From positions 62,001 to 126,000 of the forward strand of contig BDDD01000992.1 in NCBI GenBank assembly GCA_001972305.1: a DNA stretch of 64,000 bases. The letters run 5' to 3'. The number at the start of each line of letters is the position of its first letter. The first letter of the stretch is position 1. The stretch comes from Cephalotus follicularis (taxonomy: Eukaryota > Streptophyta > Magnoliopsida > Oxalidales > Cephalotaceae). This document shows positions 49,284 to 61,904 of this stretch, piece after piece. Position numbers and translations under genes: made by a program. The notes beneath the pieces are model-generated. The model saw only the letters and a program-made list of their open reading frames with translations. It was not told the origin of the DNA and searched no databases.

Positions 49284-51744
49284 TGACACGTCTGGACCCA
49301 GTTCGCTGGGATTCGTCGCGTCTACAACGAGATCAAGCCTCCCATCAAAGACTCACCTCGTAGGTTCAGCATAACAGAACTTCAGAAAATACATTTTTAA
49401 AACAGAGAAATTCTTCAAAACAGAAAAGATTCTTGAAAAAATTGAAAATAATTTTATCTCTTAAAATTTTACGAAAATCGGACATGTAGTATTCGTTTAT
49501 CGGACTATGCCCCCTGTAAAGAAAAACACAGTTTATAAATCCACACTCCCGAAGAAAGAAACAGTTATAAAATGGGCTTAACTCTCAACAGACCATAATT
49601 TAAAACAGAAAACAAGTATGGGTTGGGCTCTGCCTCTACCATATTATCAAAACATAAAGCTAAACTAGGGCTCAGCCATTTCAAATAAAACCATAAAACA
49701 TTTACATAAAATCATAAGAAATGCAGAAATTAAAAATGATGATGCAGTGATGGTATGCATATGTTGACTCTTGTAGCATGCCCTTTGTGGTCTCACATCA
49801 ACAGACTGACTGACTCCAGCTGACAGATCTCAGCAGACTAACCTGTTATAACTAAAAATAGAAAACAGAGGAGTGGGTTAGTTCACAGGACTAGTGAGAT
49901 GGAACAAAAGATTCAGTAGAGTATTTGCTCGCAATATAAAAATGTCCATGCAAAAAAGATATAAAACTATGAAACAATTGAAACAGAATAAAATCCAGAA
50001 TCTGTTTTATAAACAGATTTAAAACAAAAAAGTTAACAGAATCAGCAGAAAGTTAGAATCTTTTCTCAAAATAGATTTAATTCCTCAGAATCTCAGATAT
50101 ATATAGTATTTAACAGAGTTTAAACAGAATAAACATATAAAGATGTAATGAGTCTACTAGGTAAGGTTGACGTCTGGGCTCCGTCGAACCGAACGTTCAG
50201 CGGAACAGAAGGGCAATGATACCGTCGTATCAAAGTATCAGAACATAAAGTCTACCGTGTAGACAATGCCTCTCATGGGCAACAAATGTATAAGTAACAC
50301 AATACCGAGATCCTAGAGCATCAATATATATTTAAACAGATTTCAGAAACACAGAAATCACCAATACTTCAAAGCAGATTTAAAACAGATTCAAAACCGA
50401 CTTTAAAACAGATTCAGACAAATACAAAATTCATCAATGTATCAAAACACACTTAAAACAGATTCCAAACAGATACAGAAATCGTTTTTCTTTCAAGTGC
50501 AGATATAACTGAAAATATCGTCATACTATGACTATCATCATGCGAGCATTTGAAAACCATTAAAAGAAAGTATCAGACATTAAAACTTAAACATCTTTCA
50601 GAAACAGAGTAATCCAAAATCATTCAGATACAAATATACTTAAGCGAAAACGTTCAAACATCCAAACCAATTAAAAGGACTTCAGAGTAAAAAGGTTAAA
50701 GAAAGCGTTCCACTCACAGTACAGACGAAACAAGCCAAACGACTGGTCGCCTCCATAGCCGACCTCAACAACAGGATCCTCGAAATTCGACGAAACGGAG
50801 CTCAAAGCCGGAATCTCAGAACGGAACTAGAACGGATCACCTCCATGCGGAAAATGAAGTCGAAAAGCTGGACGCATCCGAACGTGCTGTCGGAGGCTAC
50901 CGGCAAGTGGGCCCACGCGCCGCCGCTGGCTGGCGCGTGTCAGCGACGCTGGGTCACCGGTCAGCAGCAGAAAAAGCCGGGTCTGGAGAGCAGGAGGACG
51001 GAGGTCACGGATCTGGGGCGCGTTGGTCACAGCGCCGCCGAGTCTGGCCTGAAAGAGCGCGTTGACCGCGGCTAACTTCGCCGTCGATCTGCACTGCCGT
51101 CGTCATCACGGGTAAGGGCTGGTACCTTTTGAACGACAGCGACGCCAGGAGTCCGAATCTGGGATCGCCTTGCCATGACGATCACCGGAGACGCCGGAAC
51201 GACGCAAAACAGAGGCTGGGAGAGAGAAGCTTCGTGCGCGTGAACAGCGCTGTTGCCGTGGTGGAGGTGTGGCTCGACGTGCTCGGGACGTCGCTGCGGT
51301 CCTGTCGGTACCTTCGCCGGAGTCAGATCGGCACTGATGCAGGCGGCAGGAGCAGAGAGAGTGAGAGAACGGGAGAGATGAGAGAGAAACGGGGAGAGAG
51401 AGAAAGGCATAAAATCAGATAAAAAAAATTTGCATTTCTCATTATATTTAACCCAAAACATACTGGGTTTTTGTTCAGAATTTAACCGATATGGACAGAA
51501 ATTAGATGTTTAGGACATACCACTTGGCCTATTTTCCGAATTCAGCAGTCTTTTCAGAAAAATATCATTTAATTTAAATAAGAAAAATTTATTTGTTATA
51601 CAGAAACCATCAGAATAAAGTCACAAAAATTTATTAATGCCGTGATGCATATGTAACAAATGTTATAAAAACAGACTAATAGACAGACAGACAGAAGCCC
51701 CGTAAGCTCACAGGCACCAACCGTACTAGGACATGGATGTCACA
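49284..51744 (-). mobile_element. Solo LTR, large-LTR family, copy 1
   Basis: 2461 bp; on the minus strand it begins TGTGACATCC and ends CGTGTCA. The 5-bp duplication AATCA flanks it (49279-49283 and 51745-51749). No internal coding region is present, so it is a solo LTR left by LTR-LTR recombination. It has an AT-rich first part, a GC-rich middle (about 50750-51350) and a long T/CTG-rich second half. Copy 2 at 57817 is in the opposite orientation. Superfamily is not certain; LTRs this long are usual in some Ty3 lineages. Reading frames inside are not genes. Confidence 0.82.
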
Positions 51745-51749
51745 AATCA

Positions 51750-53700
51750 AATATTTTGTCAATTCATCTTGTATCACTCAATGAATTTATGTATTGAAAT
51801 ATATGCATGGACCATAGGACGTAGATCCATTGAGTAATATAAAAATTATATAAGATATAGTAATAAGACCCTTGATTTATCACCGTATGATAATGAATCA
51901 TATCTTCACAAAAAATTAAAATTGTGTAGATATAAGATATATGCTTGTAAAATAGAAGAAATTGAGTTTAATTTATTGCAAAACAATAGACTATCTAGAC
52001 GTGGGATTCTTGAAATTTATGAAGGTATATAGTGTAATTTTCATTGTTTAACCCATCCATTTGATGATCAAAAAAATTCAAATTTATTTTTTAAATGCAT
52101 GTAAAAAAATTAATAAAATTTGAGACAGTAATAAATAAATCCCTATTTATAAATTTACAGCGATTCTTTACTCATTATTTGCCGTTGACTCATAATTTAA
52201 CACACAATTTTATATACATATTCAAAAATTAATAAAACTTGATAAGACAGTAATAAATGAGATCATACTTATAAGTTTACGAAGATTCTTTACTCATTAT
52301 TTATCCTTGACTTGGATTTCAACACAGTATTTCATATGAATATCTAAACATTAATAAAATTTAATAAGACAGTAATAGATAAGATATTCTTACTCATAAA
52401 TTATGAAGATTATTTACTCATTATTTACCCTTGACTCAACAAACGATTTTGTATGCATATCCAAAAATTAATAAATTTTAATAAGATAGCAAGATATTCT
52501 TACTTATAAATTTATTAAGATTGTTTTACTCATTATTCACCGTTGACTCAGATTTTAATACACAATTTTTATATGCATATTCAAAAATTAATAAAATTTA
52601 ATAAAGCAATAACAGATAAGATCCAATTTATAAATTTATGAAGATTCTTTAATCATTATTCACCGTTGATTCAGATTTTAACACATAATTTTATATATGT
52701 ATATCTAAAAATTAATAAAATTTAATTAGACAATAAAAAATAAAATCCTAATTATACATTTATGACGATTCTTCACTTTACTATTTATTGTTGACTCAAA
52801 TTTTAGCGCAAAAAAAACATGTTGAAAATGATTAACAAAATAAGAATTGGGGATCAAGCGAGTATTAGCGTATTCGGTATTACATTTCTAACTACAAAAC
52901 CGGAGGAATCATTTAGGAGGGGCGTGTCCTACACGCGCTTTAGATGCGTGACGTGATCTATAGAGTTGCTGCTCCACAACACAAGAGTCACTGAAGTCAT
53001 CGGGCTCTGAAGTCAATGCTCACACATACAACCATATTTACATAGCAATTTTTTTTTTTTTACGAGCGTATATACGGTATGTGTGTATGTAAAGTATATA
53101 TTTCGTGTAATTTTTTTTTAAAATATATATTCTGTAGCAACGGTTTGTTGACAGTTCAATTATGATAGTATTATAATTGTAATTAATAATATCATTTTTT
53201 TTAATTTTATGTATTATAAAATATATATTTGTACTCTATTTTTTGATATTAATAAAATTTGAGTAAAATTTTTTGTATTAAATTTTTATTTTAAAATGTG
53301 TCACTTAATTATGAATGACACATAAATTATGATTATAAGTATTCACGTAAAAATTTAAAACGAATAACATTATCCTAAATTTTTTCGGATAATTTCTTAA
53401 AGTCAAGAAATTTACAACCCATAATTCCCATGTATATAGATATGTTCACATCACATGTATAGCTGTCTACAGACTCTAGACTAACGGTAAAGTCTAAAGA
53501 TGGTAATACATATGGGTATCTTTTGGAAGGCACATGTATTAATGGCAAATATATAAAATGAAGTAAAAATTTCCAAATCCAACCAGTATCCTTCAACTTT
53601 TATGATCCCCAAACCCCATTTTGGCCGTTTTATACTCTCATCTAATCTTTTAAACAAATCAACCCCAAACCCCCCCACCAAAAAAAGAGCATAGAAATTC
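51750..53700. other. Intergenic DNA upstream of the VQ gene, with a minisatellite
   Basis: Holds the tandem array at about 52080-52810 and then AT-rich DNA up to the VQ gene leader. No gene is seen. Reading frames at about 53375-53700 on the minus strand show no family signature. Confidence 0.55.
52080..52810. repeat. Minisatellite array, about 120-bp period, six copies
   Basis: TTGACT (once TTGATT) recurs at 52185, 52307, 52431, 52543, 52665 and 52791, spaced 112-126 bases. Each unit carries GATTCTTTACTCATTATT, TTTTATATGCATAT and AAAATTAATAAAATTTAATAAGACA-like segments with substitutions and small indels. The copies are well diverged, so the array is old. Non-coding. Confidence 0.85.
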
Positions 53701-53880
53701 AAGAGAGAGAAAAACTAGTAGAGGGAGTTGAGTGAGTTTGTGGCATAACAAAACAAAAGCACATCAAGCAAGCAACCCCTTTCTCTTCCTCCTAATTCAA
53801 GCCTTGTTTTTCACTTCTTGTATCTCTTCTTCTCCACCCAAAACCAAGCCTCTCTCTTTGGTGGTGGTGGTGATCGTTCA

Positions 53881-54612
53881 ATGGAAAATACAACAAGAGC
53901 TCAAGAGAGCAAGAACCCATCTCCAATAAACTCGCCAAATAGCAATGGAAGCAGTAACAGCAACTACAACAATAACCACACCCCACCACACACACCAAAG
54001 CCTATTACAACTCCTAGATCTGACACAAACCCTTACCCCACAACCTTTGTACAAGCAGACACCACCACCTTCAAGCAAGTAGTTCAAATGCTTACGGGCT
54101 CAACCGAGACAGCAAAACAAGCCTCAAAACCACCGGCTTCAGATCCACCGCCACAGCAACACCACCAACAAACCAAGAATTATATCATACCACCTATCAA
54201 GACCACAGCACCTAAAAAGCAAAACTTTAAGCTTTACGAGAGAAGAAACAACAGCCTCAAAAACCGTCTCATGATCAACACTTTGGTGCCATGTTTAGCA
54301 AATAATATTAATTCACACTCCTCGTTCTCTCCACGTAACAAGCCTGAGATCTTGTCTCCAAGCTTGCTTGATTTCCCTAAGCTTGCGCTTATCAGCCCTG
54401 TAACGCCACTGAATGAGGACCCTTTTAACAAGTCATCGGCTTATATGGGGAACTACTCGTCATCATCATCATCTGAGGAGGAGATCAGAGCCATAGCTGA
54501 GAAGGGTTTTTACTTGCATCCATCACCTATTTCGACACCAAGGGACTCTCAGCCTCAGCTTTTGTCACTGTTTCCTGTGACCTCACCACGAGTTTCAGGG
54601 TCTTCTTCTTGA
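53881..54612 (+). CDS. VQ-motif protein (VQ4/VQ19/VQ33-like)
   Basis: Intronless, 243 aa, as most VQ genes. The signature FKQVVQMLTG lies at residues 64-73 (family FxxxVQxhTG). VQ proteins bind WRKY transcription factors in the nucleus, and this subgroup is phosphorylated by MAP kinases. In agreement, there are many SP and TP pairs (PSPINSP, PHTPKP, LSPSLLDFP, ISPVTPL, PSPISTP). FKLYERRN and SLKNRLMI resemble the conserved central block of the group, and IRAIAEKGFYLHPSP the C-terminal block. The N-terminus is Asn/Ser-rich. ATG 53881 is chosen because the upstream in-frame extension lacks an ATG. A (GA)n run follows the stop at about 54632-54648. Family is firm; the member is not settled. Confidence 0.92.
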   Translation: MENTTRAQESKNPSPINSPNSNGSSNSNYNNNHTPPHTPKPITTPRSDTNPYPTTFVQADTTTFKQVVQMLTGSTETAKQASKPPASDPPPQQHHQQTKNYIIPPIKTTAPKKQNFKLYERRNNSLKNRLMINTLVPCLANNINSHSSFSPRNKPEILSPSLLDFPKLALISPVTPLNEDPFNKSSAYMGNYSSSSSSEEEIRAIAEKGFYLHPSPISTPRDSQPQLLSLFPVTSPRVSGSSS

Positions 54613-55092
54613 ATATATGCGAAGATTTGTTAGAGAGAGAGAGAGAGATGGGTCTTGGATATAGTGAGAGACAGGTAGAGATCTTGGTTCAATTTTACAA
54701 TTCGCTCTCTTCCTTGATATGGTAAAGATCATTTGCTTATTTTCTTGCTCGGTTTTTTTTTTTTCTATTTATTGAAATTATCATAATGAGTTTTTTTCAA
54801 GGTAATTGTTATTCAGAGACTAAAAATAACATGAGATTCAGATAAATTCGTCTTCAAGTGAAATTCTGATAGTATATTTTTTGGGTCTCAAATACTACCA
54901 AATAATAATTATGTACTCATTTTATTGAACTGTTATGTATTCTCATTATTTTATTTTGTTTTTTTGTTTTTTGTATAGCTAGACTGCAATGCATAAACAT
55001 CAGTCATAGAATTTAGTACGACAGTACTAGTTTCTGTTTAATTTGTGGTATCAACTTTAAGTCACTTAGCTCTTACTTACTGTACTCAAAGA

Positions 55093-55132
<40 letters not shown>

Positions 55133-57811
55133 AACTGTGGGTAGCCCTTATCATGGATTTTATGAGAAAAATAGCTAATTTTCTGTTTGATGTTACTGTG
55201 TTTTTATATTTGTTAATTAAAGGTAAATCATTTCTTCTTACATGAATAACCATAAAACTCCATCTCATATAACCATTAGATTAAGTATTCATTGTAAATG
55301 TAATTGTGTTGTATCTGTTAAATGTTTTGGAGAGAGAGAGCAAAGGAGTCAAAGATAGGAATACATCAACTACTTATGTAATTTCACTATCTTTTATTAT
55401 TTTTTATTATGATTGCCAAGAATCAGACGCAAGACTAGATACGTCTTTACCATAAACATATTTTTTAAGTATTAATAATAGGTGTAATGGAGAAAAATTT
55501 TGCAAAAATTTAATGGTCATGCCATCTGTTTTGTTGCATGTTTTAAACCTCATGCACAGTGTGGTCTTTGTATCTTAATCAAAGTCAATTTCCATGGTAA
55601 CATTAATTTGAGTCCAACAAGGAAGGCTTTTTTTGTCTGAAATGGTCCACCAGTGACGTATCATATAACTGAAAATCAGCAAGTAATTTTGGATTATCTA
55701 ATCTTATAACTATCTTATTCAGCGTTCGTATCGTGTATAACGGGTTGATTCAAATATTATCTGAATTTAAATTGAGTTAAACAAGTTAATCTTAGAATTC
55801 ATTTAGGTTGAACCAATTTAGTGTCTCATGATCCAAATTGTCATTTTAATAATCTTTTACATATATCAATTCATCCTCTTATAATTTATCAAAATTTATG
55901 AAGGAAAAAAAATGGTAAAATAAAAGCTTAATAATTCTTTTTTAAAAATTTTTTATATCCAAATGAGATCACCTACCATGTAGAGGTACTAACAAAAAAA
56001 AAAATGATTCACTATGAGAATCTTGTACAATGTGTAGAATGTCAGCCCTTCCTTGCTTTCAACTAGATAAATTTGCTATTTGCAGTTGGAATATAACCTG
56101 TAACAGTTGTAGGTAGAGTTAGTGAGAGCCCATACCAAGAAACGAAATTTTTAGTTACTCAAAAGAAAATATGTCATTGTCCTTCAATGTAAACTTGAGC
56201 TGCAATATGCAATCATGAAGATTAGTTTTTTCTTCTTCTAGATCAGAATGTGTTGATTTAGTCTTATAGTCACTTGAAGTAGACCAATTCTTTTGAAATG
56301 GGAAGCGCAAGAAAGGTTAAAAATAGGAAAGAAAAAGTGACACTTTGTTGTGATGATGACTAAAAAAGAAGGAAAAAGAGCATCATCTAAACAACAAAAA
56401 CATGAGAAAATTTGAAGACTTTTTCTTCCTTTTATAAAAGTTGTTTAACTTTTGTCATTGTATCTTGATTGGACCCAACAGTTTGTTGAATGGATAAATA
56501 AACTGCCACTATATTTTTGCACTTTGTTTATTTGCAAATATGTACCTTTTGGTTGTTGCTTGAAAAGGGTCTGAATTTGAATTTTCAAAGCAATTCTATA
56601 CTTTTATTCAGGGAAAAAAGAAGGCAGATTTAACTCTCTTTTTTTTCTTATTTGAAAGAGGATAAATGGGACAATTTGGAAATGACTACAATTAAGTTGT
56701 CCTTATTTAGGCACATAGCCTGTAAGAAACTAGTGTAGAGCATGGGCTAAATAGGACCCAAAAAAGCATAGCTGCTTCTTCAAGATAAATTGAGTTAAAT
56801 ATACAATCCAAATTCATGATAAGTTATATCATGAATTTTAAAATTTTATAAGATATCAATAAGACAATTTGATATGCTAATGTTCACATATCACATGATG
56901 AGTTGTGTCGAATTAAGAGTTTTTACTGAGACTCAGATTTAATAGTTTTGTTTTGTTATAATAAGCTCCAAAGAGTTTTTTTTTAAAAAAATTATGTGAC
57001 TATTATTACGCCACTTCTTAAGTTATTATATAGGTGATCGGTTTTGTGATAATCAATTTTGTAAAACACGCAACCAGTACAGTAAACTATAACGAAACAG
57101 TATAAAAATGTAACAAAATCAGTAAAATAATTTAGATCACAATCAAATTTTGTTCAAACATGATTTTGAAGTGTCATTATAGACATGAAATTCTTATATC
57201 AAAATCATATTTGGGCAAAAAGATTTTCGTAAAAACACTTCCAAATCATATTATCACTCAATGTCATTGAAATTTTTGTTATATGTCATGTTCAATTTTT
57301 TTAAATTCTAGACACATTGGAAGTCAATTTTATGAAATTTGTGTCATGTATCATATCCAATTACATTTACTAAACGGAGCAAACCGGATCTAGTAAATTG
57401 AGGATATGTGTCATGTCTAATTAACTAAACGAAGCAATACCAGATCTAGTAATATAATGATGTACAAATTTGAATTCTAAATAGTTAAAACTTTAATTAT
57501 GATTATTTTATTCAGATGGAGATCTACTATTTTTTTTACAATATATTGTTCAATCTAAGACAGATTTCATCGTCATTTGACGCATAAACCTTCTTTTCTT
57601 CGCACCAAGGGAGCAAATCAACTTAATGTGATTAGAACGACATACTCCTTAATCACAACAATCAAGGGAGCATGACTTTTTTAATGAGAAAAAAATACGT
57701 AATAACACAAGACTGGAATTTTGTAACATTAGTGACCAATGAAAACTACAGTTTTATACTAAAATATTTATGTTTTGTGATTTGAATGGAAAATGGTCGG
57801 GTTTAAAAACT
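54613..57811. other. Intergenic DNA downstream of the VQ gene
   Basis: 3' region of the VQ gene, a (CT)n microsatellite at about 55097-55130, and AT-rich DNA. A short fragment at about 55720-55830 (CGTTCGTATCGTGTATAACGGGTTG) recalls the MITE-like sequence at 45540. No gene is seen. Confidence 0.5.
55097..55130. repeat. (CT)n microsatellite
   Basis: Uninterrupted CT run downstream of the VQ gene. Confidence 0.9.
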
Positions 57812-57816
57812 TGTAT

Positions 57817-58172
57817 TGTGACATCCGTGTCTTAGTACGGTCTGTGTCTGTGAGCCTACGGGACTTCTGTCTATCTGTTAGTATGTTTTTCTGACATTTG
57901 TTACATATGGATCATGGTATTAATAAATTTTTATGATTTTTCTGATGGCTTTTTTGCATAACAAATACATGTTCTTTACTGTAAATTAAATGATATTTTC
58001 TGAAATGACTGCTGAATTCTGAAAATAAGCCAAGGGAAATGTCCTAAACATCCAACTTCTGTCAGTATCGGTTAAATTATGGGCAAAACCCAGTCCGTTT
58101 TGTTGAGTATATAAGGAAAAATGCCAAAATCCCTCATTTTTGGCTTCTCTCTCCTCTCTCCCCGTTTCTCTC

Positions 58173-58221
<49 letters not shown>

Positions 58222-60558
58222 CCTGCCGTCGGCTTCAGTGCCGAGACGACGCGGGCGAAGGTACCGATCGAACCGCCTCTGCCTCCCGAGCACGCTGCGC
58301 CCCACCCCGGCGCCGGCAATCGCGACGTGCGCCCGCAACGAGCTTCTCTTTCTTAGCCTCTATTTTGCATCGATTCGCCGTCTCCGGTGACCTTCATGGC
58401 AAGGCGAGCCCAGATTCGGCATCGTAGCGTCACAGCGGTTCGAACGCGACCAGCCCCGACCCGTGGTGATGCCGGCAACACAGATCGACGACGAAGTCAG
58501 CGGCGGTCAAATGCGCCCGTTCCGGCCAGATACGGCGGCGCCGTGACCAACGCGCCTCAAATCTGTGATCTTCGTTCTCCGACGCACCATATGCGACCTC
58601 TGCTGCTGATCGGCGACCGCGCGTGACTACCACTCGCCGGCAGCCTTCTGCGGCCCATTCTGATAGCTTTCCGACTTCGTTTTCCGCATTGAGGTGATCC
58701 GTTCCAGTTCCGCTACGGGATTTTGGCTCTGTACTCCGTTCCGTCCGATTTCGGTAAATTCTGAACTCTGTTCCATTAGTTCTGTTTTCCGCTGATTTCT
58801 GTATTTCTGTATTTGTTCTGCGATATTATGAACTTGATTTGCTTATATGTTTCGAAATTGGATAACCTGGACAACCACTTGGACTTTAATGTTTTCGAAT
58901 GGATGTTTAAATTGAAGGTTTAAAAGATGATTTTAATAATCAGACTTCTGTTTCTGTCAACCGTATTGATCGGTTTTAGTTTCTGACATCTGCACGCATT
59001 TCATTGCATAACGCATGGCACGACATTGTGCATGTTTTGGTTATGATAGTCTGTTGTCTGTTTGTCTGTCTGTCTGTTGGAAGAGGATCCTGCCTTTGAG
59101 GTCGGCCATGGAGGCGACCAGTTGAAGGACTTGCTAGTTTGTTCTGTGAGTGGAACGCTTTTCTTTAACATTTTTACTCTGGAGTTCTTTTTAATGGTTT
59201 GAATGTTTGAAACGTTTTACTTATTGATTTCCGTATCTGAATGAATCTGGATATGTTTCTGTTCTGAAATCTGTTTAAGTTTTAATATCTGAAACTTTCT
59301 TTTAATGTTTTCAAATGCTCGCATGGTTATAGTCATACTATAACGCTATTTTTGGTTATATCTGTACTTGAAAGAAAAACGATTTATGTATCTGTTTAAA
59401 TCTGTTTAAAGTCTATTTTGAGGATTCTGTATTCTGAAATCTGAAATCTGAGATTCTGTATTTTGAAATATGTTAAATATGTTTAGATACATGGTGATCT
59501 CTGTATTGTATTGGTTACATATCTGATGCCCATGAGAGGCTTTGTCTACATGTGTATGACCTTCTGTTTTGATGCTTTGAAATGACGGTGTCATTGCTAC
59601 TATTTCTGCTGGACGTTCGGCCCGACGGGGCCTATGCGTCAACCTTACCTAGTAGACCCACTGCATCTTTATATATTTACTATGTTTAAACTCTGTTATT
59701 TATTATATATATCTGAAAATCTGAGGATTTAAATCTGTTTGAAAGAAATGGTATGGCTTTCTGCTGATTTTTGGAAATAGCTGTTTTATAAATCGGGTTT
59801 TGGATTTACATTCTGTTTAAGTCGTTTTATATCTGTTTTATAAGTCATATTCTGTATTTTGATTCTGTTTCTGAAACTCTATTTCAATTGTTTTATATTT
59901 TCTGTTATATCTATTCTGCAACGATGTTTTTATGCGAGCAAAACTCTGCGGAGTTTTTTTGTTCCATCTCACTAGTCCTGTGGACTAACCCCCTCCTCTG
60001 TTTTCTGTTTTTAGTTCTGACAGATTAGTCTGTTGAGCTCTGTCAGCTGGGATCAGTTTGTCTGCTGAGGTGAGACCACAAAGGCATGCTTACCAGAGTC
60101 CACACATGCATAGCATCACTACATTAACATTTAAATTTTCGCATTTCTTATGTTTTATACAAATGTTTTTGTTTCGTTTTAAAAGGGTTGAGCCCTGTTT
60201 TTGATTTATGTTTTGATAATATGGTTGAGGCAGAGCCCAACATATACTTGTTTTCTGCTTTTAAATTGTGGTCTGCTGAGGGCTGAGCCCATTTTATAAA
60301 CCGTGTTTTTCTTTACAGGGGCCATAGTCCGATAAACGAATACTACATGCCCGATTTTCGTAAAAATTTAAGAGTTAGAATTATTTTCAAGTTTTTTAAG
60401 AAACTTTTCTGATTCCTTTATGTTTTGAAGGAATTCTCTGCATAAAAATGTATTTCTAAATCTCTATTCTGCTGAACGTACAAGGTGAGTCTCTTATGGG
60501 AGGCTTGGCCTCTTAGTGAGCGCGACGGATTCCAGCCGGGCTGGGTCTGGGCGTGTCA
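57817..60558 (+). mobile_element. Solo LTR, large-LTR family, copy 2
   Basis: 2742 bp, begins TGTGACATCC and ends CGTGTCA. The duplication TGTAT flanks it (57812-57816 and 60559-60563). A TATA box (GTATATAAGG) at about 58107-58116 is followed by a CT-rich leader with (CT)n at about 58173-58215, then a GC-rich stretch of about 450 bases. This fits U3 promoter and R/U5. No internal region is present. It aligns along its length with copy 1 but with many differences (roughly 85% by eye over the first 300 bases), so the two insertions are not recent. Frames through the GC-rich part are not genes. Confidence 0.85.
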
Positions 60559-60563
60559 TGTAT

Positions 60564-61900
60564 CGAAATAACAACGTTTAAATTTATTATACTCATTACA
60601 ATTTATCGTAAGTATTAGCAGTTTTACAATAATCGTTACAATTTTACAATGTCGTTATCAATTACGTTTTTCTTTAACAACTCTGCACCATTTGTTATTG
60701 TTAACCAAAATTGTTATTTGTTACTTGTTTTGTTACATTTTACTGAATATGTTATCATCACTATTATTTTTGACAATTCTACAATATCTGTTAATGTCAT
60801 TAATCTTTACATTTAAATTTAATAACTTTATAATATTTGTTACATTTTATTAAAATTGTTATCTTTTACATATTTTGTGTTTTTATTAAATTCCTTATTA
60901 TTTTCTTGTAAAGTTAAAATTATACAATATTAGTTATGATTTACAAACTTTATTGTTATTTACTATTTTGATTGAAATTTACAGTATTGTTATTGTTTTT
61001 ATAAGTTTTCTTAAAAACTTTACTGTCAGTTAAATTATAGATCTACTTATAAAATTATTGTTTTTATTATACTTTACTACATTTGTTATAATTGACATTA
61101 TCTGTTATACTTTACTAAAATGGTTGTGCTTTTTTTTTTTTATAATTATTTACTTTACGCTTTTAATCAAAATTTTATATTTATGGTTACGCTTTATCGT
61201 AATAGTTGAATTTTACGGTATATTTATATTGATTACAATTTCTAGTTGAGATTTATTTATAGATTACAAATTTTGTTGATTTTTTTACAAATTTATATTG
61301 TTTTGTTATGATTTACTAAACTGATTACATGTATTACAATATTGATTACCAAAAAATCGGTTATCTTACCAAATAAATGAAGTGATGTAATTATAGTCAC
61401 ATATTTAAAAAAAAAAAAAAAAACTCACTTGAAACTCATGAAAAAAAACCGCTATAGAAGCCACCTAAGAGTTTTTGTCCAATTAGAAGAGTAAAGTGAG
61501 TTAATCGCAACATGGTATACATTAGGGTTCTCTTATTATGTTTATTTGAAATTGATTATTAAGCTCCTTTCATTTTTCCAAATGCATAAAGAAAAAAAAA
61601 TGTTATTGAGTGAAATTAAAAAACCTTTATGAAAATGATTTATTTTGCTCGTCAAGTTCTTTGGCGTTCACTGATCTTATTGAAAGTAATCTTTCAATAT
61701 CTTTTTTATTAAAGGCAAATAAATGTCCACTAAAGTTTTATACTGATACTAATAAAAATTAATATATTATATATATATATATATATATATAAGACTTAAC
61801 AGAATGAGCAAAATGTACGGAATAAGTGAACCTCAGGAGACAAATTGTATAATTCAGAAAAGTTGAGGGGATAAAACAAACCCATTTATAAAATGTCTGT
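60564..61900. other. AT-rich intergenic DNA with degenerate short repeats
   Basis: From about 60590 to 61340 the words TTTACAAT, TTTGTTA(C/T) and TTTTAC recur every 15-30 bases in degenerate form, like a decayed satellite. A poly-A run is at about 61408-61423 and (TA)n at about 61768-61790. No gene. Confidence 0.5.
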
Positions 61901-61904
61901 TATA

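Noticed and set aside
50827-51461. GC-rich frames with Arg/Pro-rich translations
   Set aside because: Inside solo LTR copy 1; the matching part of copy 2 gives similar but non-conserved frames, so this is CpG-rich non-coding LTR.
52080-52810. CRISPR-like spaced repeats
   Set aside because: Units are contiguous diverged copies of about 120 bp without unique spacers, in a plant nuclear genome; it is a minisatellite.
53375-53702. Two overlapping minus-strand frames upstream of the VQ gene
   Set aside because: No recognisable family; overlap in different frames and sit in the likely VQ promoter.
58072-58633. Overlapping frames over (CT)n and GC-rich sequence
   Set aside because: LTR leader of solo LTR copy 2, open on both strands because of base composition.
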